Shown: positions 42,583 through 54,649 of the stretch, piece after piece | Layout of the letters: every line of letters starts with the position of its first letter | Position numbering within the stretch: position 1 is the stretch's first letter | Assembly: GCF_000003195.3 (NCBI RefSeq) | Contig: NC_012875.2 | Location: forward strand, 32,716,314-32,780,313 | Direction: 5' to 3' | DNA length: 64,000 bases | Source: Sorghum bicolor | Taxonomy: Eukaryota > Streptophyta > Magnoliopsida > Poales > Poaceae | Notes under the pieces: generated by a model | Told to the model about the DNA's origin: nothing | Databases searched by the model: none | Seen by the model: only the letters and a program-made list of their open reading frames with translations | Made by a program: the position numbers and the translations under genes

Positions 42583-45237
42583 ATGAGCTTAATCCCTTCC
42601 AATTCCTCTGGCCGTCCGCCCGGTCCAAACACCCCAACTGATCCGAGCTCCCATCCTGAAGCTCCTGAAATTGACCTTGCCACTGCCATGCAAGCCTTGG
42701 ATCTCTCCAACCGTGGCAACAATGAAGATGAGGTCAGCTCTGATTTCTCTCTCATTGTCAAAGTTGCTTTGTCCATTCCCCCGAGAATCGTTCCCTTGCA
42801 AGCCATTAGAATTGATATGAGGAAAGCCTGGGGTGAAAATTATCTCGCCATCAATGAAATCAGCCCCAACCTATTTCTAGCTAGCTTTGATAGTCATGAA
42901 AAAATGCTCAATGTCCTAAAACGCCAGCCTTGGACTGTTGGCAGAAGGGACACCCTTCTCTTTGAGTGGTTCGACCCCTCCAAACAGCATTCACAATATC
43001 GCTTTCAGTTCCTTCATACCACCATTAGGCTCTTTGGCATCCCTCCTAGCTTGCGAAGCATACCCTTGGTCTCTACCATCCTTGCTAAGATTGCTGGTCC
43101 TTCAGACTATGATCAAATTTCTAATGCTAGTCTTCACAAAGATCCCCTCTTTGTTCCTGTGCGAGCCAAAGTGGATATCACTCAAAAAGCCACTGATCGC
43201 ATTAAGATTGTTGTTTCCCCTGGCTATTCTATCACCATCTTTGTCCACTATGAAAAAATCCTCAAAATCTGTACCTATTGCGCAGGTTTTTTCCATAATG
43301 CTTCTAACTGCAAAATCCGAGAGCATAAACTCCTTTCAAATTCCAAGGATAAACCTGCTGACATTCCTTTTGTCATTTTTGGCTCCTGGATGTCTCAAAT
43401 CTCTGAAATCCCATTTGACCAAGTCAAACATCAGATTGCTGTCAACTTTGGCGGGAGGCCCAAAACCCCGTCACTGTTGCAGCAAGCCAGACACCAGCTT
43501 GCTGCTCTCGCCTTGAATCTTGCTGGGCCGTCACATGCTGTTGCTGCTCCCAGTGCTAATGCTATCGATTGCTCCCATCAGCCGGCCCATTCTCCGCTCA
43601 TTCACACTGCTCCAGCTCAAGGTGCTGGACACGAAGCAGTGGGTCTCCGCCTTGGTCAACCTGATGACACCGCTGCCCCTGGCCATCCGCCTTCAGCCCA
43701 GGGCAGGCCTGAAACGTGCTCGAGCTCACATGAACACTGTGCCTTGGATGTTACCTCTCGTCCCATGCTGATCCCTCCTTCACACAGTACGATTTTTGAC
43801 AGGCCAACGCTCTCCACTCCAAAGGGTACTCTGGTCTTTTCGCCTGATATGCGTCCTCATGCGATGCCTAGCCACCCTCACTCTCCCTTATTCTTTCCCA
43901 TAGGCAAGACCAATACTAATATTTCCCCTGCTCCCGTTGCTACCTCTAGCGGGATTCCAGGTTCTTCTGCTCATGCTCTAGAGCTTGATACCAGAGAGAA
44001 GAGAGAAATTGAGGGAGCTGATCTTTTCGATGGGCATCAAAACTCCAACAGTACTACCCCTCCGTACATCAAGGCTATCACGCTACCTCATGAAGCTCCT
44101 TCTTCTACCTGCAAACATCTTGATGCTCCTTCTCTCTCTGCTTTTGAATCTGCTTCGCCATGTAAAATCACTCTGCAACCTGCTCAGAGCTCCAGAGCTA
44201 CCCCCAGCAACCACATTCATACCACCGATTCAAACAGCTCGAAGAATCCAAATAGTCATCCCATTACTACTCCTAATCCTCAACTCCAGAGCCAAACCAG
44301 TGCTGTGCAGCAATCCGATAATGGGGGACTTCATCCCTTCTCTGGAAGATTTGGAGACGGGAGTACAGGAAATGCAAGAAGGCTGCCTAAGCCTGACAGA
44401 GCTGACGGATTCCCTCCCGGAGGAAGTTCAGCAATCCAGCAACATTCAAGCCCCACAGGAAGAGGAAGAGGAAATGAAGGTGGAAGATTTCTCCGTGCAA
44501 GACGAGGAAGAGGGAGAGGAGCAAGAGGAGAGAGAGCCTACAGAGAACCAAGAGAAGGGTCACTCTCTCTGGGTCAAAGCCAGCAGAAAAATCTTGGCCT
44601 ACGGCGCCATCGTTCACCGTCACCCGACGAGTCCGCCTCTGATGCCACCTCCTATGCTCGAGGAGATGAACCAGAAGGCAAAGGAAGGGCTAGGTCTAGG
44701 CCTCGCCGTTCGCGCTGGGACGAACGGCAACTGGGAATTTGCAACAATTCCGGACAAGAAGGGGATCTACTACTACTTCGTCTCCCCGTCAATGAAGAAA
44801 CTGAAAAAGAACCCCCTCAGCTCTCCCCTCTTCGCAGTAACAGCACTCATCATAGGGGGCTTGTGGGAGATGATTTGGCTCTTCCTCCTAACAGGCCCCT
44901 ATGCAATGCTCTCCAAGACCTAGTACAACTGCCAACTGAAGATGACGGGGCTGACAACCAAGACATGGAGGTTGAAGACAGGGCTCTGGATCTGTGTAAT
45001 GCTTCGAGCATTCATCAGATTTTGGGCGACGGGCAAGTGGGTGGCCATCTTGGCACTTGCGCTCATGGAGAAGGAAGAAGGGGAGGCGCTCTACTGGAAC
45101 TTCAAGATCCCGCTGCCGTCCATCATCTACACAGTGGTAATGCAACTCTTTCCGTACCTCTACACTCGACTTCGCAGGATTTATGTCACGATGAAAGGGC
45201 TCTGGCGCCAGCCCTCAAGGCGCCAAGGGTGCCATGA
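42583..45237 (+). CDS. LINE ORF1: DUF4283-type RNA-binding protein with zinc knuckle (884 aa)
   Basis: The start at 42583 (MSLIPSNSSGRPP) is chosen because the upstream frame is the pyrimidine-rich UTR repeat. Residues about 50-210 form a DUF4283/RRM-like region (VALSIPPRIVPLQAIRIDM, WTVGRRDTLLFEWF). A CX2CX4HX4C knuckle (CTYCAGFFHNASNC) lies at about residues 234-247. The rest is long, Ser/Pro-rich and probably disordered, with an Arg/Gly-rich stretch (GRGRGNEGGRFLRARRGRGRGARGERAYR region) near residue 620-650. Plant L1 ORF1 proteins bind LINE RNA. The frame is fully open. Its TGA overlaps the ATG of ORF2 as ATGA. Confidence 0.88.
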   Translation: MSLIPSNSSGRPPGPNTPTDPSSHPEAPEIDLATAMQALDLSNRGNNEDEVSSDFSLIVKVALSIPPRIVPLQAIRIDMRKAWGENYLAINEISPNLFLASFDSHEKMLNVLKRQPWTVGRRDTLLFEWFDPSKQHSQYRFQFLHTTIRLFGIPPSLRSIPLVSTILAKIAGPSDYDQISNASLHKDPLFVPVRAKVDITQKATDRIKIVVSPGYSITIFVHYEKILKICTYCAGFFHNASNCKIREHKLLSNSKDKPADIPFVIFGSWMSQISEIPFDQVKHQIAVNFGGRPKTPSLLQQARHQLAALALNLAGPSHAVAAPSANAIDCSHQPAHSPLIHTAPAQGAGHEAVGLRLGQPDDTAAPGHPPSAQGRPETCSSSHEHCALDVTSRPMLIPPSHSTIFDRPTLSTPKGTLVFSPDMRPHAMPSHPHSPLFFPIGKTNTNISPAPVATSSGIPGSSAHALELDTREKREIEGADLFDGHQNSNSTTPPYIKAITLPHEAPSSTCKHLDAPSLSAFESASPCKITLQPAQSSRATPSNHIHTTDSNSSKNPNSHPITTPNPQLQSQTSAVQQSDNGGLHPFSGRFGDGSTGNARRLPKPDRADGFPPGGSSAIQQHSSPTGRGRGNEGGRFLRARRGRGRGARGERAYREPREGSLSLGQSQQKNLGLRRHRSPSPDESASDATSYARGDEPEGKGRARSRPRRSRWDERQLGICNNSGQEGDLLLLRLPVNEETEKEPPQLSPLRSNSTHHRGLVGDDLALPPNRPLCNALQDLVQLPTEDDGADNQDMEVEDRALDLCNASSIHQILGDGQVGGHLGTCAHGEGRRGGALLELQDPAAVHHLHSGNATLSVPLHSTSQDLCHDERALAPALKAPRVP

Positions 45238-48200
45238 GTCTTCTGGCATGGAACTGTCAGGGCTCAGGCGGGAGCCTTGACAGCGCCAAGATGAAGCACC
45301 TATCCCGCCTCATTGTGTCGACCAATGCTCAGGTAATTTTTATCTCTAAAACGAAAAACTCTTCCATAACCACCTCCGACCTAATAAACAGATTCAACCT
45401 TGACAATGCACACATTGTTTCAGCTGATGGACTTTCTGGAGGTCTCTGGGTCATGTCTAGAAGTGAAGTGCAAGTAGAAGTAGTAGATTCATGTCGTTTT
45501 TATGTATTTGCTAGTTGCTTCCACAAATCTGCCAGGAAAAAGTTTGGTCTAGTTTGTATTTATGGCGATCCATATCATGAGCAGACTAAATGGATTTGGA
45601 GGCAAGTTAGATCCTTTGTAGTAGCTAATCAGGATCTCCCCTTTATTTGTATGGGTGATATGAACAATATTATGCATGTATCTGAAAAAACTGGGCCTAG
45701 ACCTGTCAATCTCCGTTCAATATCTGAGTTCTGTTGTCTTGTAAAAGATTGTGGTTTCTTTGATCTGGGGTTCAAGGGTCCTGCCTACACGTGGACCAAC
45801 AAAAGGTTTGACTCTTTTCCCACTTATGAGCGCCTAGATAGATTCTTGTGTAATGCTGAATGGTGTGTCAACTTTCCTGGGACAAATATTTTTCATTTAC
45901 CGATGCTAAAGAGTGACCACTCACCCATCCTTGCAATGGTAAGCTCCAACAGAGGTATGATTTCTAGAACCTTCAAATTTGAAAATTGGTGGCTTCTGAA
46001 TGATGATTTCCAAGATATTGCCTCTGCTAGCTGGCAAAAATCCCATAACAGACCTTTCCATTTAAAGACTTTCTACCTAGCCAAAGATCTTATTAAATGG
46101 CAAAGAAACAAACCCAAAAACTCCGATATTCTCAAAGCTATTGAAGATCAACTTTTGCATCTTCAGTCCAAACCTCCAAGCCAACAAAACCCTTTCACCC
46201 AAAATCTTCTCATTGCCCAGCATGAAAATATCCTAGCTAAGGAGGAAGCTTTCCACAGACAAAGATATAAGCAAAATTGGTGTGCTTTCGGGGATAGGAA
46301 CACAAAATTCTTCCATCAAGCTATCATCAAAAGAGCTAGAAGAAACACCATCACCCATTTTCTTAACCCAGATGGTTCCTATGCCACCACCCAAAGCCAG
46401 CTAGCAAATGTAGCTAACAATTATTTTGTCAATCTGTTTGCATCAGACAACAATTGCAGGTTGCAAGGAAATAGCTGGGCCTCTCATTATGACCATACGG
46501 AGCAAATTGATGAAAATTCATTCACAAATTCAACTCCAACTACAGAGGAAATTCAAAGGATTGTAAGCAACATGAGGAGCAATGCTGCGCCAGGCCCTGA
46601 TGGTTTCAATGCAGGTTTCTACAAAGCTGCCTGGAAGTGGGTAGGTAAGGATGTCACAACTCTGGTAACTGAATTCTATGAGAAAAATGTCTTCCACAAG
46701 GAAATCAATAGAACCCACATTGCTTTAATTCCAAAAGTCCCTTCTCCGGATACTCCCAAGGATTACAGACCCATCAGTTTATGTAATGTGATCTATAAAA
46801 TTATTGCAAAGACTTTGGCAGAAAGAATAAAAATCCACCTTCCACATATTATTCATCCTTCTCAAGCGGCTTTCATGCAAGGAAGACATATTGCTTCTAA
46901 TATTATTTTAGCTCAAGAAATTATTCACAGCTTCAATCTAAAAAGTTGGAAACAGAAAGCTTTTATGCTTAAAGTAGATCTTGCTAAAGCTTTTGACAGA
47001 ATCGAATGGCACTTCATTGTCACTGCTATGAAAAATCTAGGCTTCACAGATAGGTTCATTCAATTGGTCTACACTTGCATTTCCTCTACTACAATGGCGA
47101 TAATTATTAATGGAGAACCGGGGCCGGAATTCAATCCCGGGCGAGGAATAAGACAAGGTTGCCCCCTTTCTCCATATCTTTTCATTATTGCTATAAATGA
47201 ACTTGCTTTATGTCTTCAACATAACTCGGATACGAACAACATTCAAGGTATTACTCTTGGTCCAAATTTCCCCCGCATTCATGCGCTTCTTTTTGCTGAT
47301 GACTTGATAATCTGTGGTCAAGCTAATGCAGCTGAGGCTAGCAAAATTCATGCCAATTCTCCAGAACTTTTGTGCTATCTCAGGGCAAACCCCTAATCTG
47401 AGTAAGTCTTCGATCATCTTCAGCAGGAATGTGGACAGCCAGAGCAAGAAAGAGGTAAAAAATTTCTTTCCTGTCAATGACCTTCTTCCTAATATGATAT
47501 ATTTGGGTCATCCGCTCATCTTTAATCATTCAGACCGATGTAAAGCTTATGATTTTATCATCAATAAGTTCAGGGCGAAACTTAACAAGCTAAAATCAAA
47601 CAAACTCAATCATGCAGGCCGTCTAACCTATATCAATTCGGTTCTGGCTTCCATCCCAATATACTATATGTCCACTATTCTTTTCACCAAGAATTTCATT
47701 GACAAAATCACTGCTATTGTTAGAAAGTTCTGGTGGGCTGGGGTGCAGGATGAAAATGCTTCAACAAGCTTCCATTTTAGATCCTGGAAGGACATCTGCA
47801 GGCCCAAGGTCGAAGGCGGCCTAGGTATCAGAGACCTCTTCACAGTAAACAAAAGCCTTATCTTAAATGCGGCGTGGAAAATTGCAACTGGTAAGAACCA
47901 ATTCCTTTCTGAAGTCCTTAAAGCAAAATATTATCCTAACACTAGCTTCTGGAAATCTGGAAATCACTCAACCAAATCGGCCTTTTGGGCTTCTGTCACT
48001 AGTGTCAAGAACGTCCTTCTCAATAACTGTATTGTTCAAGTTCATAGAGGCAACTCTAGCATTTGGTCAACGCCTTGGTGTGATATTTGGAAGGAGATTT
48101 ATGATCACATAAAACTTCCTGTCACGGTGAATAATCTTCCCAGTCGTATAGCTGATCTATGGGATTCTAACAACCTAACATGGAATGATGAGGCTATAGA

Positions 48201-49500
48201 ATCAATTTTTGACAACCATGCCACAAACTCAATTAAGAAAGTGAAAACTGTTCCTTCCACAGATGATGACAAAATTGTTTGGAAGCCATCCAAAAATGGG
48301 GACTGCACTGCACATAATGCATTCTTCTATCTTAACAGTCTGTCAAGGTTGCAGCTCCCACAACAGGGCCCTAGAAGTATTAACCAGGACAACTTGAACA
48401 TCCTCAATCGAGTTTGGAAATGCAAAACTATTCCTCCAGTAATCAAGACTTTTATTTGGAGACTTATAAGACGAGCCATAGCCACTGGAGCTCGTGCAAA
48501 CAGCCTCACTGAAAAAATTGATAAATCTTGTGCTTTATGTGGAGCAATTGAGAATGACGTGCATCTGTTTTTTCACTGTGACTTTGCTAGATCAGTCTGG
48601 TTCTCTTCCACTACCCCTTTATTATCCTCCTCCCTGCCTAATGAGGAAGATGGGGTCCAGGAATGTTTGCAAAAAATAATTAATTCAAAAACTCCTGAAG
48701 ATATCCTGACGCAGGTTGTAACGTACCTTTGGTTCTGGAAGGCCAGAAACGATCGCCGTTTCAGGCAGAGGAACTGGTCTGTTTTGCAGGTACACTTGGC
48801 AGTGAAAGCCCACATACAGACGTACAATGCTGCCCTTTTGAAGGAGCAATCGCAGCACCTCCACAGACAAAACAAAAATGACAACGGAACTAATGAAATC
48901 CGGGAGCCTAATGGCTCCTCTCACAACTCTTGTCAATGCAGGTTTACAGACGGCCCAGAGGAAGTCAGGTGCTACACTGATGCCTCCATTGATCCAGGAG
49001 TATCAATTGATTCGCCAAAGGAGGCAGGTTTAGGAATCCACATACAGGAAGTCAAAACAAAAGTAACCTATCACTTCAAGATTCGAATCAGCCAGGCTAC
49101 CTCGGTAGTTATGGCTGAGGCGGCAGCAATAGCTTTTGCTGCTAACATTGCTTCCAATTTGGGCTACGACAAAATCATCTTCTACACCGACAATCAGTCG
49201 CTTGTCAACTACCTCAACGGCCATACCACTTCCTGGCTGCCATCATGGGATTCTAAACCATTCACTCAGATGTTCATCAACTGCACAACTAACAGAAGAT
49301 CCCAAGTACTCAAAATACCAAGCTCCAGGAACACAATTGCCCATTCGTTGGCGAAAGCAGCTGCTACTAGTACAACCACAAGCCTGAGTCTTATGCACTC
49401 ATGTAACAATGCAGCTCATGTAAACATTTGTCCTCTAAAAGAGGCGCTATGTAACATACATTGGGACTCGGTCCCAACTATTGCAGCCTACTGCTGCTAA
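45234..49500 (+). pseudogene. LINE ORF2: endonuclease, reverse transcriptase, zf-RVT, RNase H; one frameshift
   Basis: It starts in the ATGA overlap with ORF1. The endonuclease (about residues 1-230) has LAWNCQGSGG, GDMNNIM and SDHSPIL, but the usual catalytic Glu of the ETK motif is Lys (ISKTKNSS). RT covers about residues 440-720, with KDYRPISLCNV, KVDLAKAFDRIEW and the catalytic FADDL at about 47298. An extra base in an A4 run (47343-47346) shifts the frame right after FADDL; the rest is open to 49500. Then come a zf-RVT motif (CALCGAIENDVHLFFHC) and an RNase H with D in CYTDASIDP, E in MAEAAAIAFA and D in FYTDNQSLV; the last Asp position reads His. Without the extra base it would be 1421 aa. 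Confidence 0.9.
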
Positions 49501-49531
49501 TAATAAATCTTGGCCTTTGTTCAAAAAAAAA

Positions 49532-50390
49532 GGTCCTTTGTCTGCTCCCTGCTGGTTCCTCAGCTCGCCTCTGATCGTACTCGGCATATCCTTCGTCGTG
49601 TAAAAGACGAAGGATGCGCCTTTCTTCTTCTGTGATCCTCCGCGCCAGGCCGGTCCTTGCATGCACGACTCGCTGCACAATCTATATTATTGTCAAGTTT
49701 GCTTGGGACCTTTGTCCCTTTTGGTCCGAAGGTCCGCGGCACAGAGGCTCTAGCTCCTGCGATGGTGCCAAACTCTCTTTTCGACGCAACTGGGGGTGAA
49801 GGCGTGGCCAAATCTCCAACAAAAATGGTGCAGAAAGAAAAGATCAAAATTCCCTGTACCTGGTACAAGATACCATCCTTACTATAGATAATCTCGTAAA
49901 AAGAAATTGCCATGGTCATGAAAGTTCTGCTTTCAATAAAGAGACAGAATCGATCAATGATTTATTTCTTGAATGCAATTTGGCTAAATTTTTATTAGAT
50001 TAAGGAACAAAGTGTTCCAGCCTCCCAAGTTTACAAGTAAATGAGTATAGCCGAACAGAACTGACACCCCGGTCCAAACGACCATACAGGGCTAGGTGGC
50101 ACACACAAACTCACAACACAACAGAAACCAGGAATACGTCTCACACCCAGGACATTCAACAGAAAAGATAACAAAGATCCCTAGTTCTGTAAACTCTTCT
50201 GTTGCTTCCGGCCCCAACTCCCAAAGACTTGCAGCAGCAGCATATGTTTGGAGTATAATTCCTTGCGTGTTTGGAATTGACTCTTGAGCATTTGTGGATA
50301 TGTTAACAGAGATTCATCTCTAAGGTAAACTGTTCCACACAGTTGGAGTGGCAGCAGTTTGTTGTGCTCTGTGGAGAGCCAGAAACAACA
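49532..50390. other. Unassigned region 3' of the LINE
   Basis: The minus strand (49680-49540) reads a highly charged, coding-like stretch (RRITEEERRILRLLHDEGYA) that I cannot assign. No other feature is recognised. Confidence 0.3.
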
Positions 50391-50397
50391 TATGCTT

Positions 50398-50511
50398 TGA
50401 AAACAAAACAAGTAAATATACCTACTGCGATTGTGTGCTTGTGCTTGTTTGTTCGTTTGAAAACAAAACGAGTAAATATACCTATTGAGATTGTGTGCTT
50501 GTTTGTTCGTT
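50398..50511. repeat. 60-bp tandem duplication
   Basis: A unit tgaaaacaaaacaagtaaat... (50398-50457) is followed by a second copy (50458-50511) that lacks 6 bases and has a few substitutions. Confidence 0.8.
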
Positions 50512-50749
50512 TATTTCTTACTAGGCAGGTTTACAGAGCAAGAAGAATCAGGAACAGCTGGAGCAGGAAGCGGAGACTCTGGATCGGAAACGGCAGCACT
50601 TTATTTTCATTGCTCAACTCACGATGGGAGAAGGGTAGAAATTCAAGAAGGGGCTGCGGCATGAGCAGGGAAGGCTCGCGCTGGCTCAACGTTAGCACGT
50701 CGAGTAGCAAGGCTACTGTTTATAGCTTGTTTTCAGAGCTTGGTTGTAA

Positions 50750-50934
50750 GGCCTTGTTTAGTACTTTTTAAGATTTTTCGTCACATCGAATCTTGTGGCA
50801 CATGTATAGAACATTAAATATAAATAAAAAATAACTAATTGCACAGTTTTTCTGTATTGGATAATATTTATCAAATAAAAACGAAAAGTGCTAAGTACCC
50901 AAAAACTCTTCACCTCTCTAACTAAACAAGCCCT
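50750..50934. mobile_element. Tourist-like MITE (about 185 bp)
   Basis: The ends are GGCCTTGTTTAGTAC and ...CTAAACAAGCCC, with TAA on each side (50747-50749 and 50935-50937). PIF/Harbinger type; same terminal family as 57222-57453. Confidence 0.75.
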
Positions 50935-50939
50935 TAAGG

Positions 50940-53190
50940 CGCGATGTTAATGTTGTTGTGTTTTGTCGGATGGTGAGTCTGTTATTGTGTTCATCCTTCG
51001 GTTCTAAAACTAAGTAGCACTAGAAGAATACGCCATTCGTTGCTGTGGGAATGCAGATTAGTGGATTTTGTGGTATGATAACATAGACAAACAAAATACT
51101 TATTTGTCTTGCTGATGTGGACATTACAATTGTATAGCTAGTGGATTTTAGTTGTGTGTAATAGTGTATTGCTTAGTTGGACAGTATGCATGTTGAGAGA
51201 AATATAGTGACTTGCTGACGTGGACACTACAATTGCAGAGGTTTAGTTAAACAACTTGCATGTTGAGAGAAATAGGTAGTAAGGTTTAACTTTATAGAAG
51301 TATAAGATTGGTGTTATAAACTCAAACCGATGGCCATCTCCATTTCTATAATTTGGTTGCAAAAGTAATGAAATGCAGGGTCACCTTTTATTAAAAAAAT
51401 ATTGTCTTTTTTCTTTTTATTTACTAGACTGAGGGTGCCTCATATTCGATAATTATAAAAGAAAACAAGAGCAAGTATAGAAGGACGACTTGACACAAAA
51501 CAACCACCATAAAAATAAGATTAGCGAAGATCAAACTATTTATCTTCTTCCTTCGATCGTTTGCCACTCGCTAAGCTTAAAATTACACTGAAATGACAGC
51601 AAGAAAAAGACACTTGCAAACATCCTTGCCATATAAGGCTTTGACGGCTGCAAAAACCATTCACCATTGGCAACAAGATCTAAAACCCAGTGAAATATTA
51701 TGGGTTAGAGGAAGCCCCAAGAAAGAAAGGCTTACAACCTTTCACAGTTTCACTATAAAAAACAGAGTGTCAAAGAAACTAAACCCTGCCACATAATAAA
51801 CTTGAAGAAGAGGTCAAATTGTCATATTGAATGTCAACCAACTATTTCCCTTGATAAACATGCTAACTACCAAGTATCAACACCTAAAGAGAACCAAATA
51901 CATAACACAAAACAAACTCTCACTTGCCTATGGCGACGCCAGATGAATATCGTCGAGGTACAGAGAGGCATAAGAGATCTTATTCTAGTACGCCATCGTC
52001 ACCACTATTTCGCTGATCGTACCAAAAAAAAACCTAATTTTAGATGAAAATAAGAACGTGAAATTAAAAGTATGGAGGAGTGGGTCCCCACTCCTCTAGT
52101 GCGAACAAGGTTGCAAAAGTGAGAGAGGAGAGGGACCTAGTGGCGACGGGCTGGAGGCCCTAAGGGTGGCAACTGTGTTTAGCTGGTGAGTGTTTAAACA
52201 AATGGTATATATATTTTGTCTTATTTGCAGGTTTTACATATGGTTATACAATAGTTATACAACGGCTCCACACATGGACTATTCGCTACAAGCTTATCCC
52301 ATATGATTTGATTGTAGTGGCATTGCAACATTTGGTGAGATGCTCCAGTTTTTTTTTTCATTAAGATGCCAGGTTCTTTTTTAGGCTATGTGCTTTTGTA
52401 GAGGCCGGAAGTAGGTTCGAAATTATTGTATAGTATTAATTTGATATAGTAGTTTTGAATTAATGAAGTCCTTTCTTTACAGAAGATAAGTGACTTTTAA
52501 ATTAATATAATATGGTTTTTCTGTCGCAATGAACTGCATGACAGGGCTTTGGAGATTCTGATAAGGCTGCATTCAGGGGACATCAAGACAAAAAGCCTAT
52601 CGACTAGATGGGTTTTGGGGTCTGCTCTCAAGTGAACCAAAAGCGACTTATACTTTGTCAAAAACAAAAAGCGACTTATAGCAAATAGAAGCCAAATTTG
52701 AACAAGTTGTGTACATCAGAAAAGAAAAAACTAGAGAACCAATAGAGGTTGAGTAGTGCTTATTTCTATGTCGACGGTTGCAGCTGGAAATAGCTTCTAA
52801 AAGTCTGAATTTTGCTTCCTGGCAATCATGTTCGTTAGAGCGTTACCATCAGCACACTATATTATCCTTAAGACAAAGGTTATGGATTATAGGTCTAAGA
52901 AAAGGTTATGGATTATACTAGCAAATGATAATGCTGATCACTGTTCATCAAGCCACTCTGCGTAGTGCTCTAATACAAAAAGATGAGATTTCGGACATCA
53001 AGCGTTGCTGAGTCACACTGTTCAATCAAGTGGCTCTGCATTTTTGAGACTTGTATAAATTGTTGGATTAAGATGCTAGGACGCTATCATTCATGCCGCA
53101 TCAGCGGTGGCACATTATTTTTGTATAGGGCAGGTGATCACCGCACACTCGACTCTGATCACAGCACCTAATCATAAGCATGCACCGCCT
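50940..53190. other. Intergenic region
   Basis: No convincing gene. An imperfect duplication around cttgctga(t/c)gtggaca(t/c)tacaattg ... gcatgttgagagaaata covers about 51110-51278. Short ORFs between 51590 and 52050 have no recognisable domain. Confidence 0.45.
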
Positions 53191-53203
53191 CAAAATAAAA
53201 GTA

Positions 53204-53436
53204 CTCAATCTATCACTAATTATAAGACATTTGAGATTTTTTACATCAAATTTGATCACTCGTCTTATTCAAAGATTTATGTAAAATATCTTTTTTTTTG
53301 TGGTGAATTAGTTTATTAATAAAAATTCTTCAAAAATAACTTAAATTTGACTATGTTTGTATAAATTTTTTGAATAAGACGAGTGGTTAAACTTGAATTA
53401 AAAAAGTCAAACTTTTATAATTTAGGATGGAGGGAG
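53204..53436. mobile_element. Stowaway-like MITE, worn (about 233 bp)
   Basis: The right end ...ggatggagggag is followed by TA; the left end ctcaatctatcac is preceded by TA. An internal inverted repeat (cgtcttattcaaa ... tttgaataagacgag) matches the usual Stowaway interior seen also at 16124-16356. Confidence 0.65.
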
Positions 53437-53439
53437 TAG

Positions 53440-54170
53440 TATATACTGAAGTAGGAGAAATTTTGAAATTTGATATCAAATACGCGTGCCTCATATCTTT
53501 TAGCACTCAATTTGCATGCTGTTATTTATTTAACCTTGTGACTACGAACTCTTTTGATTCGGGAATTTCTCTTCTTGTCTCTCCTTTTTCTATTTTCACT
53601 ATTCTCTTCTCTTTTCCCATGCCACCGGAAATGAGTGAACTGCCCTTTTGCCTAGAAGAACAGACAAGGACACTCGATCAGAACGAACCTGCTCCTCAGA
53701 ACACACATGTTGCTGCTCACATCAGGCAAAGAGCAACCTTGCTGCTCTCCAAAACTCGAAATTGCTGGACACAAATTGTAGTACACAGATTGGAGCAAAC
53801 ACGTAAGATATTGGAGCAAAATTACTATACACAGACTGAACTAAACTGTACACACATTGGAAGAAAAAAAAACGCAGAACTATGAACTGCACACCCATAA
53901 CATATGCAACTAAGAGGTAAACAAAGTACTCATTATAAGCAAATTTCAGCAAGTCAACATAATTGGTGCAACCATGTATGCTCACATGTTTTCCCGAGAA
54001 TTTAAGAGTACAAATTCACGTAGCCAAAAGTACCATCCTGGACATGTTTTCCTCCAAATTTAGAACACTACAAAAACCATAACATTGTTCTGGGTTATTC
54101 AAACAACACTTTAATTTTTCGCCTTCCTTGGAGTGAGATTTTTCTTTACAGGTAGCCGCTTTGCCCGGAG
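53440..54170. other. Intergenic region
   Basis: The ORF at 53427-53885 has no recognisable domain and begins inside the MITE end. No other feature is seen. Confidence 0.4.
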
Positions 54171-54174
54171 ACTA

Positions 54175-54322
54175 GGCCTTGTTTGGTTTGTCCTTCTAAA
54201 CTTTAGTTGCTCCTGAATGGTTTAGTCCTTTTTAGTCACTCCAAAGTGACTAGAGAGGACTAAAGGCCATTTAGGACTAAATGGGATTAAATTTAGAAGC
54301 TGCTAGGTGAACCAAACACCCC
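54175..54322. mobile_element. Small Tourist-like MITE (148 bp)
   Basis: The ends are GGCCTTGTTTGGTTT and ...GAACCAAACACCCC, flanked by CTA (54172-54174 and 54323-54325). The interior has inverted agtc(c/a)tttttagtcactccaaagtgact motifs. Confidence 0.7.
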
Positions 54323-54620
54323 CTAGAAGTGGTCTGCCCCTTCTCTAGTTTGACTGAATACCATAGGAAAAATAGAATGGTTGGGTTGATAAACAAAGGT
54401 AAGTATATACATGCTGAATTGAGTGAATTATTTTACCTTCTTGATACAGATCTAGGGATTGTAGTGATCTGATTTGTCCCTTCAAGTTCCACCATTGTTA
54501 ATTGCGATTGCCTAAAAAATGGAGAACATGTTTAGCCTAAAAAAAGAAAGCCGATTAATGACAACACAATCATTATGACTAATGTATGTTTTGCAGTGGC
54601 TTTACTAAGTGAGGTCGCAA

Positions 54621-54645
54621 CACTACAACAAATGTAGTGATACAT
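54621..54645 (+). repeat. Possible CACTA-type terminus
   Basis: CACTACAACAAATGTAGTG matches the usual CACTA terminal start. I could not find the matching opposite end, and no transposase is present. Confidence 0.3.
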
Positions 54646-54649
54646 GATG

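Larger units (their letters stand above)
42235..49531 (+). mobile_element. L1-type LINE, nearly full length
   Basis: The 5' UTR has tandem repeats. ORF1 is 42583-45237. ORF2 is 45234-49500 with endonuclease, reverse transcriptase, zf-RVT and RNase H. A short 3' UTR and an A9 tail (about 49523-49531) follow. The layout is that of plant L1 elements that carry an RNase H. I found no clear target duplication next to the tail, so the exact 5' end is open. Confidence 0.92.

Noticed and set aside
43985..44923. 312-aa ORF inside LINE ORF1
   Set aside because: Alternative frame of the Ser/Pro-rich part of ORF1. ORF1 itself is uninterrupted and carries the recognisable domains.
50398..50511. Possible CRISPR-like or satellite array
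   Set aside because: Only two copies of a 60-bp unit with no spacers; an ordinary tandem duplication.
51593..52047. Candidate small genes at 51593-51796 and 51802-52047
   Set aside because: No domain, no promoter or splice context, low-complexity surroundings.
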